Source of the DNA: Cyathus striatus
Lineage: Eukaryota > Basidiomycota > Agaricomycetes > Agaricales > Nidulariaceae
NCBI GenBank assembly: GCA_025738555.1
Contig: JAOVFP010000016.1
Span: 1,984,001 to 2,048,000, forward strand
DNA length: 64,000 nucleotides
Direction: 5' to 3'
Below, piece after piece: positions 33,083 through 48,006 of the stretch. How positions within the stretch are numbered: position 1 is the stretch's first letter; the number at the start of each line of letters is the position of its first letter. The notes beneath the pieces were generated by a model that worked only from the letters and a program-made list of their open reading frames with translations, did not search any database and was not told where the DNA came from. The translations under genes and the position numbers were made by a program.

Positions 33083-33973
33083 ATTAAGAGGCAGAAAGGC
33101 GTTATGAACGTCAAAAGATTCAAATATACAGCGCCTTAGTTCAGAGAACGTTTAAAGATGGGGGTAGAAGGCAAGCTCAATTGCGTGGAAAACCAATGGG
33201 AGATAAACGAGGACCTTGGATGTAGCGTCAGCGGAGGCAATTAAGGGTCCGACGTCCAAATTAAGCGATGAAGCACGCGTTTCGCGTTATTTGCCACCGT
33301 CCTCTCATACAAATACGCTGAACCGAAACTTTATGTAAGTTCTAAAAGTTTTGTCCAAGTTTGTCACTCCGAACTCGAATCGACACCTTCTCTACACCAT
33401 TAACAAGTCAATACATACCCTTGTTACCCTCAAGAGTTTCTGTTTCTCATACCCCTGTCTCCCTTCCACAACAGCGCCATGCCACTCCCAAAGGCGCGGC
33501 GTAGACGGCAAAAACGCAGTGCATGTCCCTGGTCACTGGTCACTCCTTACATTCATTCAACATCATTGCGTGAAGATCAATGCTTAAGGTTTGAATTCTA
33601 CCCGACAGCCGGTGGCCTGTCACATTTTGCGTTTACAATGTAGCGACCAATTTGCAATCAAAAGCCTACATAATTCCGAAACGAACGCCCGGAAAATATA
33701 TACATGGGACAATGGAGTCGGATATGAACGAAATCAAGTCCCGAGTCCTAAAGTGCCTAAACAGGGCTAAGTCGGGGTGGTCAGCTGGATAGCTATTGTG
33801 AGTTATCGACTCTGCTAGCGTCTAACTGCGGAGCTAACCTGCTCAATTTAGGTCTGATAGGAGTTGGAAGACATTCATCTGCTAAATTAGCGCTGGAAAC
33901 CATTCATATAACTGGAAAAGCAAAGAGCGCTTGAAGAGTATCCTTCCTTTGTTCTTATTTAACCGCAGTAACA
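33083..33973. other. Divergent intergenic region
   Basis: It lies between the minus-strand GT61-like gene and the plus-strand EF-hand/ZZ gene, so both promoters should be here. Short open frames have no recognisable motif. Confidence 0.4.
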
Positions 33974-36900
33974 ATGTCGGAAGAACAGAAAAGTACTGAA
34001 ATATTCGTAGAAATTCAAACGCCGACTGGTATGTGCACAATTGACACGGAATTGATACACTGTTCATCCTTAATCTACTACTACTAGTAGGTGACAGCGA
34101 TTTATGGGCCGATCTGGAGCAGCTTTATAAGCGAAATAAAGATGCTATAGACCGCTATGCTGCAGTCGACGTGCGGAAAAGTACTGCAGCTACTTTAGAT
34201 TCCATGCTTGGTGGTTTCAACGAAGCAGCTAAGGTCGTCCTGGATGGATTGGTCGTCGTGGGAAATATCCACCCGATCGTTGGCGGTAGGTACATATTTC
34301 ATCGGGATATGTTTCGACGTATATTCATTACTTCAGCTGCCGTCTTTGCATTTCACTTGGTCATCGGACTTGACCTTAAGCGAAGAGAAAACAATAAGAA
34401 AGTGCTGGTGGTAAAAGTTCAAATGCTAAGCATGATGTGTGCTTTATTTCAGTACGTTGTGGTATATTTTTAGTCACTTTCACATTCCTGCTAATTTCCA
34501 GATAGGCTCCGCGAGTTGAAAGCGCCACCCGAAACTGGGATTGCTAATGAATCTTTAACTGACCTCGTCAAAGCAATTAGTAAGGAAATAAAGGAATGCG
34601 GTAATGACTGCGATTGTTATTCGAAAAAAAAGCCTCTTTGTGAGCATTTCACCATTAAAAGTCAGCACGGGTTTTTCATGCATTATATAACGTCAGCGAA
34701 ATTCATAAAAGCAAATGGATACGAAAAACAATTCTCTGATCACATTGAAAGATTCGCTCAGAGACGGGAACAGCTCAACTTACAATTGTTATTGTACCTC
34801 GGAAGGAAACAAGAAGTAATGGACAGCAAGCTGGACTATATTCAGCTTCAGGTCTCAGAAATTTTAAAGGTTTTTCGCAGCAGCCGTGAAGCAGATGTTC
34901 TTGATTTTATTGCAAGCCAGAAGAAATCCGACATATCGGAATGTTTAAAGGATGATAACATCTTCAGTAAACTCCTTTCAAAAGCTGGAGAGGCACCTCC
35001 AAGCTATGAAGATGCACAACATGCACAGAGCGAGCGAAGGGCAATCAGGGATACTTTGCTAAAAGAGTTGAAAGAGGATTTAACAACCGAATTAAGGCAG
35101 AATATGACATCTTTCGAAGGAAAGCTTAAACTACAGAATGAGTCCCTTCAAGTGATGAAGAGTCGCCTGGAACGAGTGGGTAATGTTGTTCAGCACAACA
35201 GCCAGAAACTCGACGATATCCAAATTTCTATCAAAGAAGAAGGGAAGGTTATCCTACGTGCCTTGACACTTAGCCGATACGAAAATATCAAAGATCATGT
35301 GAGTCTACAGTCTACATAATTTAGCAATAAGGTATCTATGCTTATACATACATGCTTTAGGAAATGCAAAAGATATGGAGAGCCATGGTAAAGCAATTTT
35401 CTGCTGGTCTAAATACATTATTCTTATTACCAGCCAACTATGTTTAGGGATTAGGTACTAGCGTTAAAGCCCGTCATTTTATCTTGACGCTCCGCGATCA
35501 TTTTCTGGAAACCAATTCAAACATGAATACGACTCACACATCTCCACTTTTCATGAACGTTCCACTCCCCGGGAGTTTAAATGAGGAGCAAAGTGAAGAG
35601 CATCTGAAGCCGCCCATAAACTTCAAATCAATCTATGACGATAAAGAACTGAGGGATAAAGCCTGGGCGTTGCAATATTTAGATGTGTCACACTTTCGGC
35701 AAATTGTAGATGCAATTGACGAAGATAGTTCCGGCTTTATCAGCATTAAAGAGGCAAATAAATTTTCTCTCGCTCGACCAAAACATTGGTCGTAAGTGTA
35801 TTTTTTGAGTTAGGTGTATAGCTAATTGAAATAAACTTGGCAGACTTCTAGAGTGGTTTGCATTTTGGGCTGCAGGTATGCACATAACTTTTTCTATGCA
35901 TCTATTAGACTATATTTACTTCGTTTGAAGGCCGCGACATGATGATACTAAGCTATCAAGCGAGGATCTACACTATCCTTAGTCGTATGCATAGTATGAT
36001 TGATAAGGTCCTTCCCGCTAACAGACCATTAATTGACAAGTATCTGGATACAAGTTCGCTTCACCGCGTTGAACTTTTGCTCAGGTCCATTAAAGTAACG
36101 AATACAGCAGAAAGCGATGTAAGCTTGAAGAAGCTTACTGTAGAATACACGACAGATCTGGAGAAGACTTTGTTAAACAATTTTGAAACAGTCAATCACC
36201 TCATCGATTCAGAGGAAACGCTTGCGTTGGTTGTAGGACAAGCGCAAGGGAGAATAGAAGTAGTAAGTCCCATATACTATAAGTAACTAATCCATTTCTA
36301 ACTTACTCGATAAACCTATAGAATATTCTTCCTCTGTTGTACTTGCTACTGAAAAGGCATTCAGCAATCTTTGCGCTTTCCCGATCTCGTTACTTGGATT
36401 CCGACGAGATGGGAGATCATATCACATCTTTTACCACCATCTTTTCGGTTTTTGATAAACGCATGAAGCATCTAGAAGGTAATCTAATGACTCCAATTAC
36501 AATTACCGTCTTTAACCACCGCATAGCTATATTCCAACACACGCGTCAAGATCCCAGTATCCAGTTCGAAACTTACGCCTCAGGGATGGTGCGTCTCTGT
36601 CACCCTCTACATTTATATATGCAAATTAATTCTTCTCAGTTTCTTGCTTCTTATAAAAACACTAAAACGGATCCTTGGTCGAATTCAATATCGTCTGGAA
36701 ACAAGGACTGCCCGCTTGGTTTATTAGTAGAAGGTGACGATATGGAAGATGTCGACGACAGTAGTACTGAAGACGACCATACGGAAGGCGATGACGCTGG
36801 GGATGATAACAATGGACATTATGACACTGAAAATCACGGAATTGAAGATCACGTCCATGGAGAGAGTAACTCTAACGAATTGGAACACCGCGAGAAGAGC

Positions 36901-38767
36901 ACCGCGTCGCCCGACTTGGCATCTAACAAGTTATTGCGATATCCAGAGGCGCACCAACAAGAATTCGATGATGGCCATTCGTGGCCATCCATGGAAAGCC
37001 TTTGTCCTTTGGAAGGGCTGTGGTCGGGCACGTATAAAAGCCGTTCAACTGAAGGACGATTATTCTGGGCTATCATAAACTCAGGGAAAGAGGAACATTC
37101 CATTACGGGATGGGCAGAGAAATGCGTGTTCAAGGTAGTGGACGTCAATTTCGCAACATTGAATGGGATGTACTCTCATCAAGAAACTACCGAAACTATC
37201 TCGGTCAATATAACCATGATACCGAAAATTTCAGATGATTATCTGACCTTGCAACTATCTGGAGAATTTGATCCTATGTTAAGGACGATAAAGGGATGCT
37301 GGAACAGTATAGAGGAAAGTACAGAAATTATAGATCGGCTTGGTAATATTTCCGAGAGAACATTCCAGCTCATTAAACACGATCACAACGCTCAGCGTGC
37401 TCGATTTCTTCTAGATGTTTCAGAGGCAATCATCTCAGACCCTAGGAAGATTGAAAACCACGACTTACTTGCCGGCATCCCTAGAGCTATAGTCGCTGAT
37501 TTCCGTCTCAACATATCCGATAGTATCAAGTTACGGGCAAGAGCACGATGGTTTTTCGCTATTTATGCTATTCTTTCTAAAAATAGGTCTAAAACTTGGA
37601 GCTGGACGTCTATACAGGTCGCCTGTCAGATACGCCGTTCCTATATAAGGATGACGACCCGACACAAGTATGAAAACTCACGCCGTTATATACCTGAGAC
37701 ACTCTCTGAAGATAGCCTACAAATACTGTGGGATATGCGAAGATTGATTCTCCCTACAAGTGCAACGTTATATGATGCGCTGTCGGAACACCTTTTTGAC
37801 AGAGGACTACATAGACTGTGAGTCTGGGCCAATTTAAAAATTTGCTCTTTGAATATTTAACGATATTCTAAAACTTTCTCAGGGGAAAATTCCTCAGATG
37901 TGATGCATGTGGAAAAGAAATCTTTTGGACAAGATACTTATGCATAATATGCAACACCGAAACCCTCGATAACCAAGTGGATCTCTGCATATCCTGTGTG
38001 AATACTCCATCTCTATTTACCAGTACTGGGTTTCGTCATGAACAGTCTCACACCCTTTTACAAATGGGATGTTATAAACAAAATTACTCGCACAAGTGGG
38101 TCATTTTGGAAGCAAGGGAAATGTCTGACCGTATCAAATCGGCCTTCCGAGCTCAAGAAACGACGACGCATGAGTTGCACCCTGCTTCTGATTCTGAGCG
38201 AACCACAACATTGAAGAAAACGTTAATCACTTGCAAGGCCTGTGGGGTACCTGTGAAACTACCATGCTTAGTCTGCGTTATATGTGGTAATATATATATT
38301 TAATGTTATGCTATACTTTAGCTTACATTACTTGATTATCCTAGCTCCTGACCAGTTCTACTGTGAAAGCTGTGTTTACACAGGATTCCCAGTACTGATT
38401 AACGAGAAAGTACATAAAGCGTACGCTGAAATCAAAGGCTACTACCACCGCGATAATCATCCGCTTTTGAGAATATCTGATAGTATTGAAGTGAAGACTC
38501 GGGATACCAAGGAAGAAGATCGTGTGGAGAAGAAGCTCACTGTGTTAGACAATAGGCTCAGTGAGAAATGTTCCCAGATTTAAATTTTCAAAAACCTACT
38601 TATTATTTACAGGTAAACTTGAAACTCAGATGGATACCCTACATCGGAAGATGGAGGATACGGTGGGAGCTACTGAAGTTCGCATTCAAGACCGTATTGA
38701 ATCACTTGAGGCGAAGGTGGAACATCTAACGGCTTTACTTGAGCGCATCTATCCGGCTCATTCCTGA
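33974..38767 (+). CDS. Large EF-hand and ZZ-zinc-finger protein with coiled coils
   Basis: About thirteen exons and roughly 1,250 residues, all joined with GT-AG introns. In order: a helical N-terminus with a hydrophobic stretch (AAKVVLDGLVVVGNIHPIVG), a long coiled coil including PPSYEDAQ, and one EF-hand loop (DEDSSGFISIKE) that has good calcium ligands. An all-helical region and an acidic D/E linker (about 36740-36850) follow. Next is a beta-rich domain starting CPLEGLWSG, then a ZZ-type finger (CDACG, CIIC, CISC, HEQSH) and a second Cys cluster (CKACG, CVIC, CESC), and a C-terminal coiled coil. Agaricomycete genomes have many proteins of this layout. The role is unknown; calcium-responsive scaffolding is inference. 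PPSY is itself a PPxY motif. Confidence 0.82.
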
Positions 38768-38943
38768 ATATACTGGTTGTTGTATGCGGCTTACGCAGTA
38801 GGTTAAGTGTAAATAGTTGTATCTTTTATACAGTGTCAATTTTACATACTCTGTTACCGTATCAAATATCCACCATGTGTAGGTAGATACGAAACGATAG
38901 TAACAGTGACAGGATGAAATGAGACCCGCACGGGTTCCTGGTA

Positions 38944-40876
<1,933 letters not shown>

Positions 40877-41261
40877 ATGCCTCCATTCGGATTAGACCAA
40901 CCCCCCACCGGGCCACCAGTTGGATTGATAATTGGGATTATTGCAGCAATTTTTGGTTTAGCGGTGGTTGGTATAATTTTCAGAGTATTGCGTGGGCCTG
41001 GTAAGCTTAAAAGCTCAGTACAATACACGAGTGGTTCTGATCAATACCGCAGGATATAGAAGACCAAGGCAAAATCAGCTCACCAGCACGAACGTTAATA
41101 TACAATTAATGCAATCAACACCTCAACCTGGCCTCGGATTCGATGCGAACAGTCATCACCATCATCATCACATGCATCCACCACCACCACCACCACCACC
41201 ACCTGCGTACTCCCCTTACGACTCGTCAATGCCATCCGGTACTCATCACGGAGGTTACTGA
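40877..41261 (+). CDS. Small single-pass membrane protein with PPPAY motif (copy B1)
   Basis: Exons 40877-41000 and 41053-41261; the 52-nt intron (GTAAGC...CGCAG) restores the frame. The protein has 110 residues: Pro-rich N-terminus, one transmembrane helix (GLIIGIIAAIFGLAVVGII), basic RRPR, a His6 run with CAC/CAT codons, nine prolines in a row and then AYSPYDSS, giving a PPAY motif. It is about 80% like copy A1, with the Pro run expanded (CCA repeats). The likely role is a membrane-anchored WW-domain ligand; no named family is recognised. Confidence 0.75.
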
Positions 41262-42322
41262 AGTAAATGAACATAGTATTGTCTGACTTATGAACGTGAG
41301 ATCTTACGGCTTTACTGTGGCTAATTCTAACAAACTTACTGATTAGACGCATGTGCCATAATATGCTTATGACCTGTCCTTATCTGCGTCTACATTTTGC
41401 TGTCTTGAAACACGATTCCGAGAAAGAATGCAATTTCATTTATAATAACCCACAATTAATATGATGTCCCATTTAATAGTAACCAAACGATATTTAATTG
41501 TGAAGCTTTCATCGCTTGGACACATTTTGTAAGCATAGCCTGTAGCTTAGTAAAGTGTGACTGCATTGGCAGCCGCTCTTTACGAAGTACAATTCAAGAA
41601 GCTCACTAAATAGCTCATAAAAAGAGATTATTACCACCAATCGACGTATAAACTCCAGTCTCCGCCTTTTTTACAACATAGTCCGTGGCGTGGGTCACCG
41701 CTTTACCGTCTACCCGTCTACGCAGTCTCCATGAAGCGCACTGCTTAACACCCCAATGGGAATTCTCTTGAAACAAAAATACACAACAAAAAAATAAGGA
41801 GGGCGATGCGACAATGGTCCTGGAATTTTTTCCGCTCAACGCGGATACATTTATCGAGATGAAATTCCACGTAAATTTCGAAGTAGAGAGTTGCATACGA
41901 TAATATCTTACTATGCAGTATATGTACATGCTAAGTTCGAAATACATGTTAGTTATCTACAATGGGCTATCTTTATGTTATGGATAATTGTTTCGTATTT
42001 TTCATGGTTTTTATCAAGCCTGAAACCTTGACGCGGCCTTGGAATCTTCCGTTCACAGCCAATTCCCGGTACCCGGTTTCTTATGCGCTGCGGAAGTGTT
42101 GTAAGCCTGTACCTAAATCATTCGGAAAGTTCACTTATTTCTTTGTTTTAGGTGTCATATCCCCTCCGAGAACTAGATTTCGATATTGTGGAGAAATATA
42201 AAATACCGGACGCCAAACGGGACCCATTGAACTTCCATCCTACTAAATCCTGATCTTTTTCGGATCCGACCAACTAGGCTTACTATCACCAACTTATCAC
42301 AACTGTTGATTTCTATACAATC
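41262..42322. other. Spacer between the two duplicated genes
   Basis: Similar throughout to 27501-28433 of the other copy. It contains the 3' region of B1 and the promoter of B2. No other gene is seen. Confidence 0.5.
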
Positions 42323-42656
42323 ATGGCACTAGTTCTTGGAGTTAAACTAGCATTCCTGGCTATAGTCCTGCTCTTGGCAGCATTGGTATTTTTCATCGTG
42401 ATGTGGAGAAGTATGTTCAATGTTCCTTTTGATCCGGACCATTGGGGTTTTTAATGTGCTGAATATCTCCATAGAGACCAAAAGGACAACTGCAGATAGC
42501 ATTACGCAAGATCGTCAAGGATTTCAGCTACCCAAATTTCCTGTACGATCATTTACTTCGCCACCTGCATACGGTTCACATACTCGTGATGCTCGACCAA
42601 ACACGGAACTACCTATGGTACCACCGCCTACCTATGATACAAGGAGTGATCGATAG
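42323..42656 (+). CDS. Small single-pass membrane protein with two PPxY motifs (copy B2)
   Basis: Exons 42323-42410 and 42475-42656, with the intron GTATGT...CATAG. It encodes 89 residues: a transmembrane helix starts near the N-terminus (LAFLAIVLLLAALVFFIVMW), then basic RKTKR, then a cytosolic tail with SPPAY and PPPTYDT. The two PY motifs are separated by about 23 residues. It is the intact counterpart of the broken copy at 28434. Function as an E3-ligase or trafficking adaptor is inferred from motif and topology alone. Confidence 0.75.
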
Positions 42657-43481
42657 TCACTTATGGGTAGAATAGATATCGTGTAGTTATCTTCTTGAAG
42701 TGTGAGTCACATTCACTTCGAACCTGTGTCGGTGTACTAATTCCAAATGCTACATAGAAATAACTGCCGTTTAGAACTCCATCATAACGGCGGCTATAAT
42801 CTATTTTTACGGTGTATAATAGCCGATGGAATGGAGATATGAGAAGGATACTGAAGGATAGCATTATTACTCCGATCTCAAACATATATACTGTTGAGGT
42901 AGAACGAGGGATTCAAGGGCGATGATACAACATGCATTTACTATATACCATTATATTTAGTTTATTGTACTTAATTATAATGCAAGGACTAGTTAGTATA
43001 TTCAAAGCAACTCCGAGGGTCTTATCCATCGGTGATTTCCTAACTATCCAACCATCCGTCGGTACTTACTCAGCCTTCTTTAAAGTCAAGCTGAAGTCAA
43101 GTGTCAGTGCCGTTCCTTGCCGGCGATCATTTTGCGTCAGGAGATTATCATCAGTGTCAAAATTATTTTAAGTTTACCCCACAGTGGGATATTTATCACT
43201 GAGCTCGACAGTATAACACTATAGAATCCTGAAAAGAAATAAAAACTGATATTGTGTAGAGCAGGCGTTTCGCCTGCACTACAAAAATCGACATATTACA
43301 ATTTCTATTACGTAATCAGCTGATGCGTGTGTCGACGCGTTCGCGCGCGTTCTCTCTCTCTCATTTTCCCTCCAACGCCGACACACTCCTGCATCGCTCG
43401 AGCGCCACAATTACTCAACAAGAACTCAAGATCGTCGGTATCGAGTACTACCAAGGCCCGTTGAATACCGCAGAACACATT
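42657..43481. other. Intergenic, AT-rich, with a short hairpin
   Basis: No gene is seen. A 7-bp stem hairpin GCAGGCG-TTT-CGCCTGC lies at 43262-43278. The last bases ATT (43479-43481) are the target duplication of the outer Harbinger element. Confidence 0.45.
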
Positions 43482-43856
43482 AGTCCTACTCAATTGTACT
43501 TTACTTATTTTTTGCTTATTTTTTTTACGAGTAAGCGACTGTAAGCGAGTGTGTTCCTGAATCTTCGCGCGGCCGAAATTAAGCCAAGCCCTGGAAGTAC
43601 TTCGCAGAGTATCTGAGTTTGAATAGCCCTACTCAATTCTTAATTTCTGGTGTGCAAAAACAGGAACCAGTGTAAGCGAGTTGTATGCGAGTGCAAGCGA
43701 GAGGCATCCATATGGTTGAAATGGTGCCAAGTAACGCATTGTGATCCTTCGCTGAGTTTCGGAGTTTGAAGATGATAAGGCGTTGCTCATCGCGACTGAG
43801 CACCTGGGGAGTATAGCGTGGCATGAATAAATCGCTGAGTTCCCCCTCTTACTGGT

Positions 43857-45321
43857 ATGGCTAGAGAACAAAACAGAAAGCATATGTATTCTCAGACAGA
43901 AAAGTTCAAAGCCCGCAAACGTGCACTCCGAGATCTAGAAACACTTGCGATCCTTCTTCTCGCAGATGAAAATGACGAAGATGACGAGATTGCTGCTTTG
44001 GGAATTGCTCATATTGCATTGAATGAGGCAACACTGCTTCGGAACATGCGCTTTGGGAGGTATGGAAGGTGAGGAATGTATAACCAAGAGAAGGCAGACC
44101 AGTTCTATGAGCTGCTGATGACACAGTTCTCAAACTGCCAGTTCAAATCATGGCTTCGGTTCGTCTCACAATCTCATTCTCACATTGTATTCATATTACT
44201 AAGTATCAGTTTAGCATGGATCGTGAATCATTTTGCAAGCTTGTTGATTTCATAAAAGAGGATCCAGTATTTGTTAGTCGAGGCCGCAAGCATCAGCATC
44301 CAGTTGAGCATCAACTTGCAACATTTCTCTGCTGTGTTGGAGCAGAAACTGGAGTTAAAGTGGCAGGTGTTATGGCAATATCAGAAGGTTCCACTTATAA
44401 CCACATGAGACGTGTTACTAAAGCTCTTCGTAACTTGCGCCCCCAGTTTCTTCGGTGGCCTACTCCAGCTGAGCGTGATGATGAAGCTAGAAAAATGGAG
44501 GAAAGTGGTTCTTTCTTTCCTGGACAGATAGGTTCTGGAGACAGAAGCTACATCCGCTTACAAGACAAGCCAAAGGTCAATCCTTTTGCATACTGGTGCT
44601 GCAAGAAGTTTTATGCAGTAAGTACTAATATCCTCTATATTTATCTAGCATTGACTCAAAGTAATTGGTGTACCACTTAGTTAAATATTCAAGCAATTGT
44701 TAATAATCAAAGCCAATTTACATCCTATGAACTTGGCTGGCCTGGTTCTGTTCAAGATAGTCGTGTTTTCAAGAACTCAGATCTATGGCTCAATCAAAAA
44801 GAATATTTTAGACAGCATGAATACATTCTTGTGGATAAAGGTGAGAGTACTGTTCCGCATGATAATACATACCTGACATCAATGTTGCAGGCTATCTGCT
44901 CACACCTTTCTCTATTCGACCATTCAACGATCATGATCTCACGAGCAACCTCAATGAAGCTGGGAACCGTAAGCACTGGAACCAAGCTCTTTCTTCTATT
45001 CAGATTGCAGTTGAACATGCATTTGGTCATTTAAAAGGTCGTTTTCCTATTTTACGGTCACTTCTGGGATGAGACATGAAGTCCATATATCAACTTGTTG
45101 AAGTTCTAATGATTCTGCATAATATTTTAGAGGGGTTTACAGATGACCCCATTACTATAGCTAATTTTAATGGACAAGATGACCAAGATGCACAGGAGGT
45201 AGTAGGAGGGGAAGAGGCTGAGGACGAGGTGACAATTGAACTTAATGGTGATAGTAACATCTTACATAGACAAGGAATATTGCGCTACAAAGAGCTTCTT
45301 GCATACTTCCTATTGCAGTAG
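43857..45321 (+). pseudogene. Harbinger DDE transposase with two in-frame TGA codons
   Basis: The reading order is N-terminal helices, GSGDRSYIRL (first catalytic Asp), PFAYWCCKKFYA, GWPGSVQDSRVFKN (second Asp), DKGYLLTPFS, RKHWNQALSSIQIAVEHAFG (Glu), LKGRFPILRSLLG and MILHNILE. Introns near 44158-44213, 44619-44691 and 44842-44890 fit GT-AG. The DDE triad is present, but TGA interrupts the frame at 44070-44072 and at 45070-45072, the latter where relatives have Trp. These look like C-to-T or G-to-A changes. The copy is probably inactive. Confidence 0.85.
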
Positions 45322-45354
45322 ACTACATATCATACTACCCTACTATGCAATAAA

Positions 45355-47317
45355 CTACTGAAGCTTCCACTTTTTCCTCAGTTCCCTGCCTTCCGCAATG
45401 ATATCCGGATCTGTATGAGACGCCATAGCCATAACCATTTCCCACCTTTTCATCTCCATCGCAAGTTTGTCACGCTCCATCTGCAGGGCTGTCACCTGCT
45501 GCCTTTCCTGACACTCCTCCTCCTCATGCTGATCATGCCTGTGTGCAAGCTCAAGCTTTTCTTTAGCAATGGTATCGGCACTATGGGCTTTCTGCTTGAC
45601 AGCATTCACAGTCTCGACCAGTAGCTGGTGGTGGCTATCGATGTGCTCATTGCTTGATGAACATTTAATGGTGGAAGAACCTGAGCCTTTGGGCCGTTTG
45701 CAAGCAGAAGCAGGCAGTCCATCATTTCCACCATCCGAGTCACTGTCATTATCATCCGAAAGGGGTGATCGTGAGTTGAATGCCCACTCGTGCACAACAT
45801 CGACATTGTCATGGGCACTGTAAACAAACAATGAACTGTAAGAAGATATACCAAAGGCAAAAGAGAACATACACATGATCGATCATCTCAAATATTTTCG
45901 ACGCTTTGAACTCATCCAATACAGCATGCGAGAACCCATATGATGTCATCTTTCGTCTATTTCCTGCAGCTTTGGTGGCCTGGGTGGACTCATCATCCCC
46001 ATCCCCACCACCTGTGTGTTCATCGCATAGTCGGACTGCTTTGAACTTCGCCCACTGGCCATTCCAATAAGATTGGATAACCTCAACTGGAACATCTTGA
46101 AGAATTCCATTTGCAATCTGCAATGTTGCATGAGGAAAAGAATAGCAACAATAATAGAGTACACACCTTGATCCACAGCGAATTCTGAGCCAACTTAAAC
46201 TTTGGCCAAAGGTCCACTTGCATGATGTATGCAACAATCTTCAACTTGTCACTCTCTGAAAGCAAGTGTCATTCATTGTTGCTGATGTCAACAACAGAAG
46301 GTCCATCCCCATCAAAGGGATCAGGATGTGGCATAGCGACCTTTAACACAGCTGCCTGCTGCTGCCACTCAGTAAGCTTCATAATCTCGTCATCCAATGT
46401 CCCTCCAGTCCTTCGATTCCATGCACCACTCTTTCCGCCAGCTCCAGCACCCTTTGCACACCCACACTTTGACTTGGCTACCTCCTTGGCCACCTCCTTG
46501 GTCTGAGTCTTAGAAGCTGGCTTTGCTTTCATAGCTGTGGTTGCTTTTTTGGGTTTGAGTGCTGGCATGACAGGTGGAACTTCAGGAATGAGCTGAACAG
46601 ACGGGTTAGGGGTGACAGCAGGTGCTGGAGCTGGGGTGGTGTGAATAGGCATGAGAGAGGGATGACCCTGTACATTGGTACGAGTTGGGGTGCCAGGATA
46701 TGCAGCAGCAGGAATGTGCATAGCTTGAGTTTGAGTCAAGTATGGAGTAGGGGAACCTATATGTACACATGCATTAGAAATATAGTAAACTTACAAAGAG
46801 AACACGTACCAAAATCCATTGGAAGACCTTTCTTAATCCTTTGCCTCATGTATCCGGCTTGAGCTGCAGTCATATTCTCCTTCCCAGGATGGACACAAGA
46901 TCCTTCATGATATCCTTCTTGCATGAAAGGTGATGGTGAATAGGGTGAATAGGGCTGGTATCAATGATTGGGAACAGGCTGAGGAGGTGGGGACTGGCTC
47001 CAGTCAAAGCCAGGTGAAGACAGGCATCCAAAAGAGTCAATTGAGGGCAGTGTCACCGTGGAGCACTGAGAGCTGTTTGGTGTTGTTGGAGTGTGAAAAG
47101 GTGTCAAGTACCCTGGGTTCTCTAAGATTAGATAGTATGGGCGCTCAATGAACATGTAGCATACCTTCAGCCTGTGATCTCTCCATGGCACACTACACCA
47201 AAGTGCCAGCTCATCACTCCGGAGTCCGAGTCCCTCTTCGTTTCGCACAGAGTGTTGTTCAATCTCCACCTGAAAGCTCATCACTCCCCTCTTACTTGGC
47301 ATCAACGTACCATGCAT
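45355..47317 (-). pseudogene. Harbinger accessory DNA-binding protein, one in-frame TGA
   Basis: It is convergent with the transposase, with 33 bp between stops. The N-terminal part is Pro/Thr-rich, followed by a Lys/Ala-rich basic stretch and KCGCAKGAG. A helical SANT/Myb-like region comes next (DKLKIVAYIMQ, EVIQSYWNGQWAKFKAVR), then a C-terminal coiled coil (REL and QxxE repeats) ending KKWKLQ. Harbinger elements need such a partner for nuclear import and end binding. A TGA at 46961-46963 splits the first exon from PYSPYSPSPF, so the copy is probably broken. Confidence 0.7.
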
Positions 47318-47496
47318 CTCAAAAGCTTCCGCATGCCTCCAAAGGCTGAAAGTTTTTAGAATTGAGTAGGGCTAATATCTATCTTGCCTTTGAAATGTAC
47401 GTCTCCGAGCAATATCAGATGAATGATCATGAATCGATAGCTTTGCATTTTGAATGATGCTGTACGACGATGGCATGAACTAGAAATCACAGTGGT

Positions 47497-47770
47497 CAGC
47501 ACACATTATCATTGACAGAACAGTTCAAGGCTTGCAAGAAAGCTCTCCAAGATCTCAAAGCACTTGCCATCCTCCTTGCTGATGCAGATGATGAGATCGT
47601 TGCCCTAGGATTCGCATAAATCACTCTGAGTGAAGGACGACTGATTAGAAACAGTCATTGGCGAAGATATGGAAGGCAGGGTCAATACAGTCAAGAGAAA
47701 GCGACACAGTTCTATGATTTACTCTTGAATAGGTTCTCAGACTGCTGTTTCAAGTCATGGCTTCAGTAAG
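47497..47770 (+). pseudogene. Truncated transposase N-terminus of the outer Harbinger element
   Basis: The translation matches 43890-44165 (QFKACKKALQDLKALAILL; then SQEKATQFYDLLLNRFSD and FKSWLQ). An in-frame TAA follows GLGFA. Homology stops at the donor-like GTAAGTATGA, and no DDE part follows. Confidence 0.75.
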
Positions 47771-48006
47771 TATGACTTCATGATTCTTAGAGACACTCTG
47801 TGAACTTGCCATCATGCGCCCAACCTGTCAAAATTTCGTCCATTGCCAGCTGGTCATATCCATATGCTCACATACGCTATTTCAGTCTCCGCTTTAAATG
47901 TCTCGCCCTTTACTTGGCATCAGTGCACCACGTAACATCAGGGTCTCTCGCGTAGGACCAGAAAAATAAGCAGGAAATAAGCAAAGTACAATAGAGTAGG
48001 ACTATT

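Larger units (their letters stand above)
43625..47373. mobile_element. Inner PIF/Harbinger transposon, 3.75 kb
   Basis: Its ends are AGCCCTACTCAATTCT at 43625 and the reverse complement ending at 47373, with the 3-bp duplication AAT at 43622-43624 and 47374-47376. It carries the two standard Harbinger genes convergently, a DDE transposase (+) and a DNA-binding accessory protein (-). Its TIR is close to that of the outer element, so a relative jumped into a relative. Confidence 0.88.
43482..48003. mobile_element. Outer PIF/Harbinger element (degenerate), interrupted by a related copy
   Basis: Its ends are AGTCCTACTCAATTGTACTT at 43482 and the reverse complement of a near-identical sequence ending at 48003. 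The 3-bp target duplication ATT flanks both (43479-43481 and 48004-48006), as expected for Harbinger. Only 43482-43621 and 47377-48003 belong to it; the rest is the nested insertion. It keeps a truncated transposase N-terminus near 47497-47770. Confidence 0.85.
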
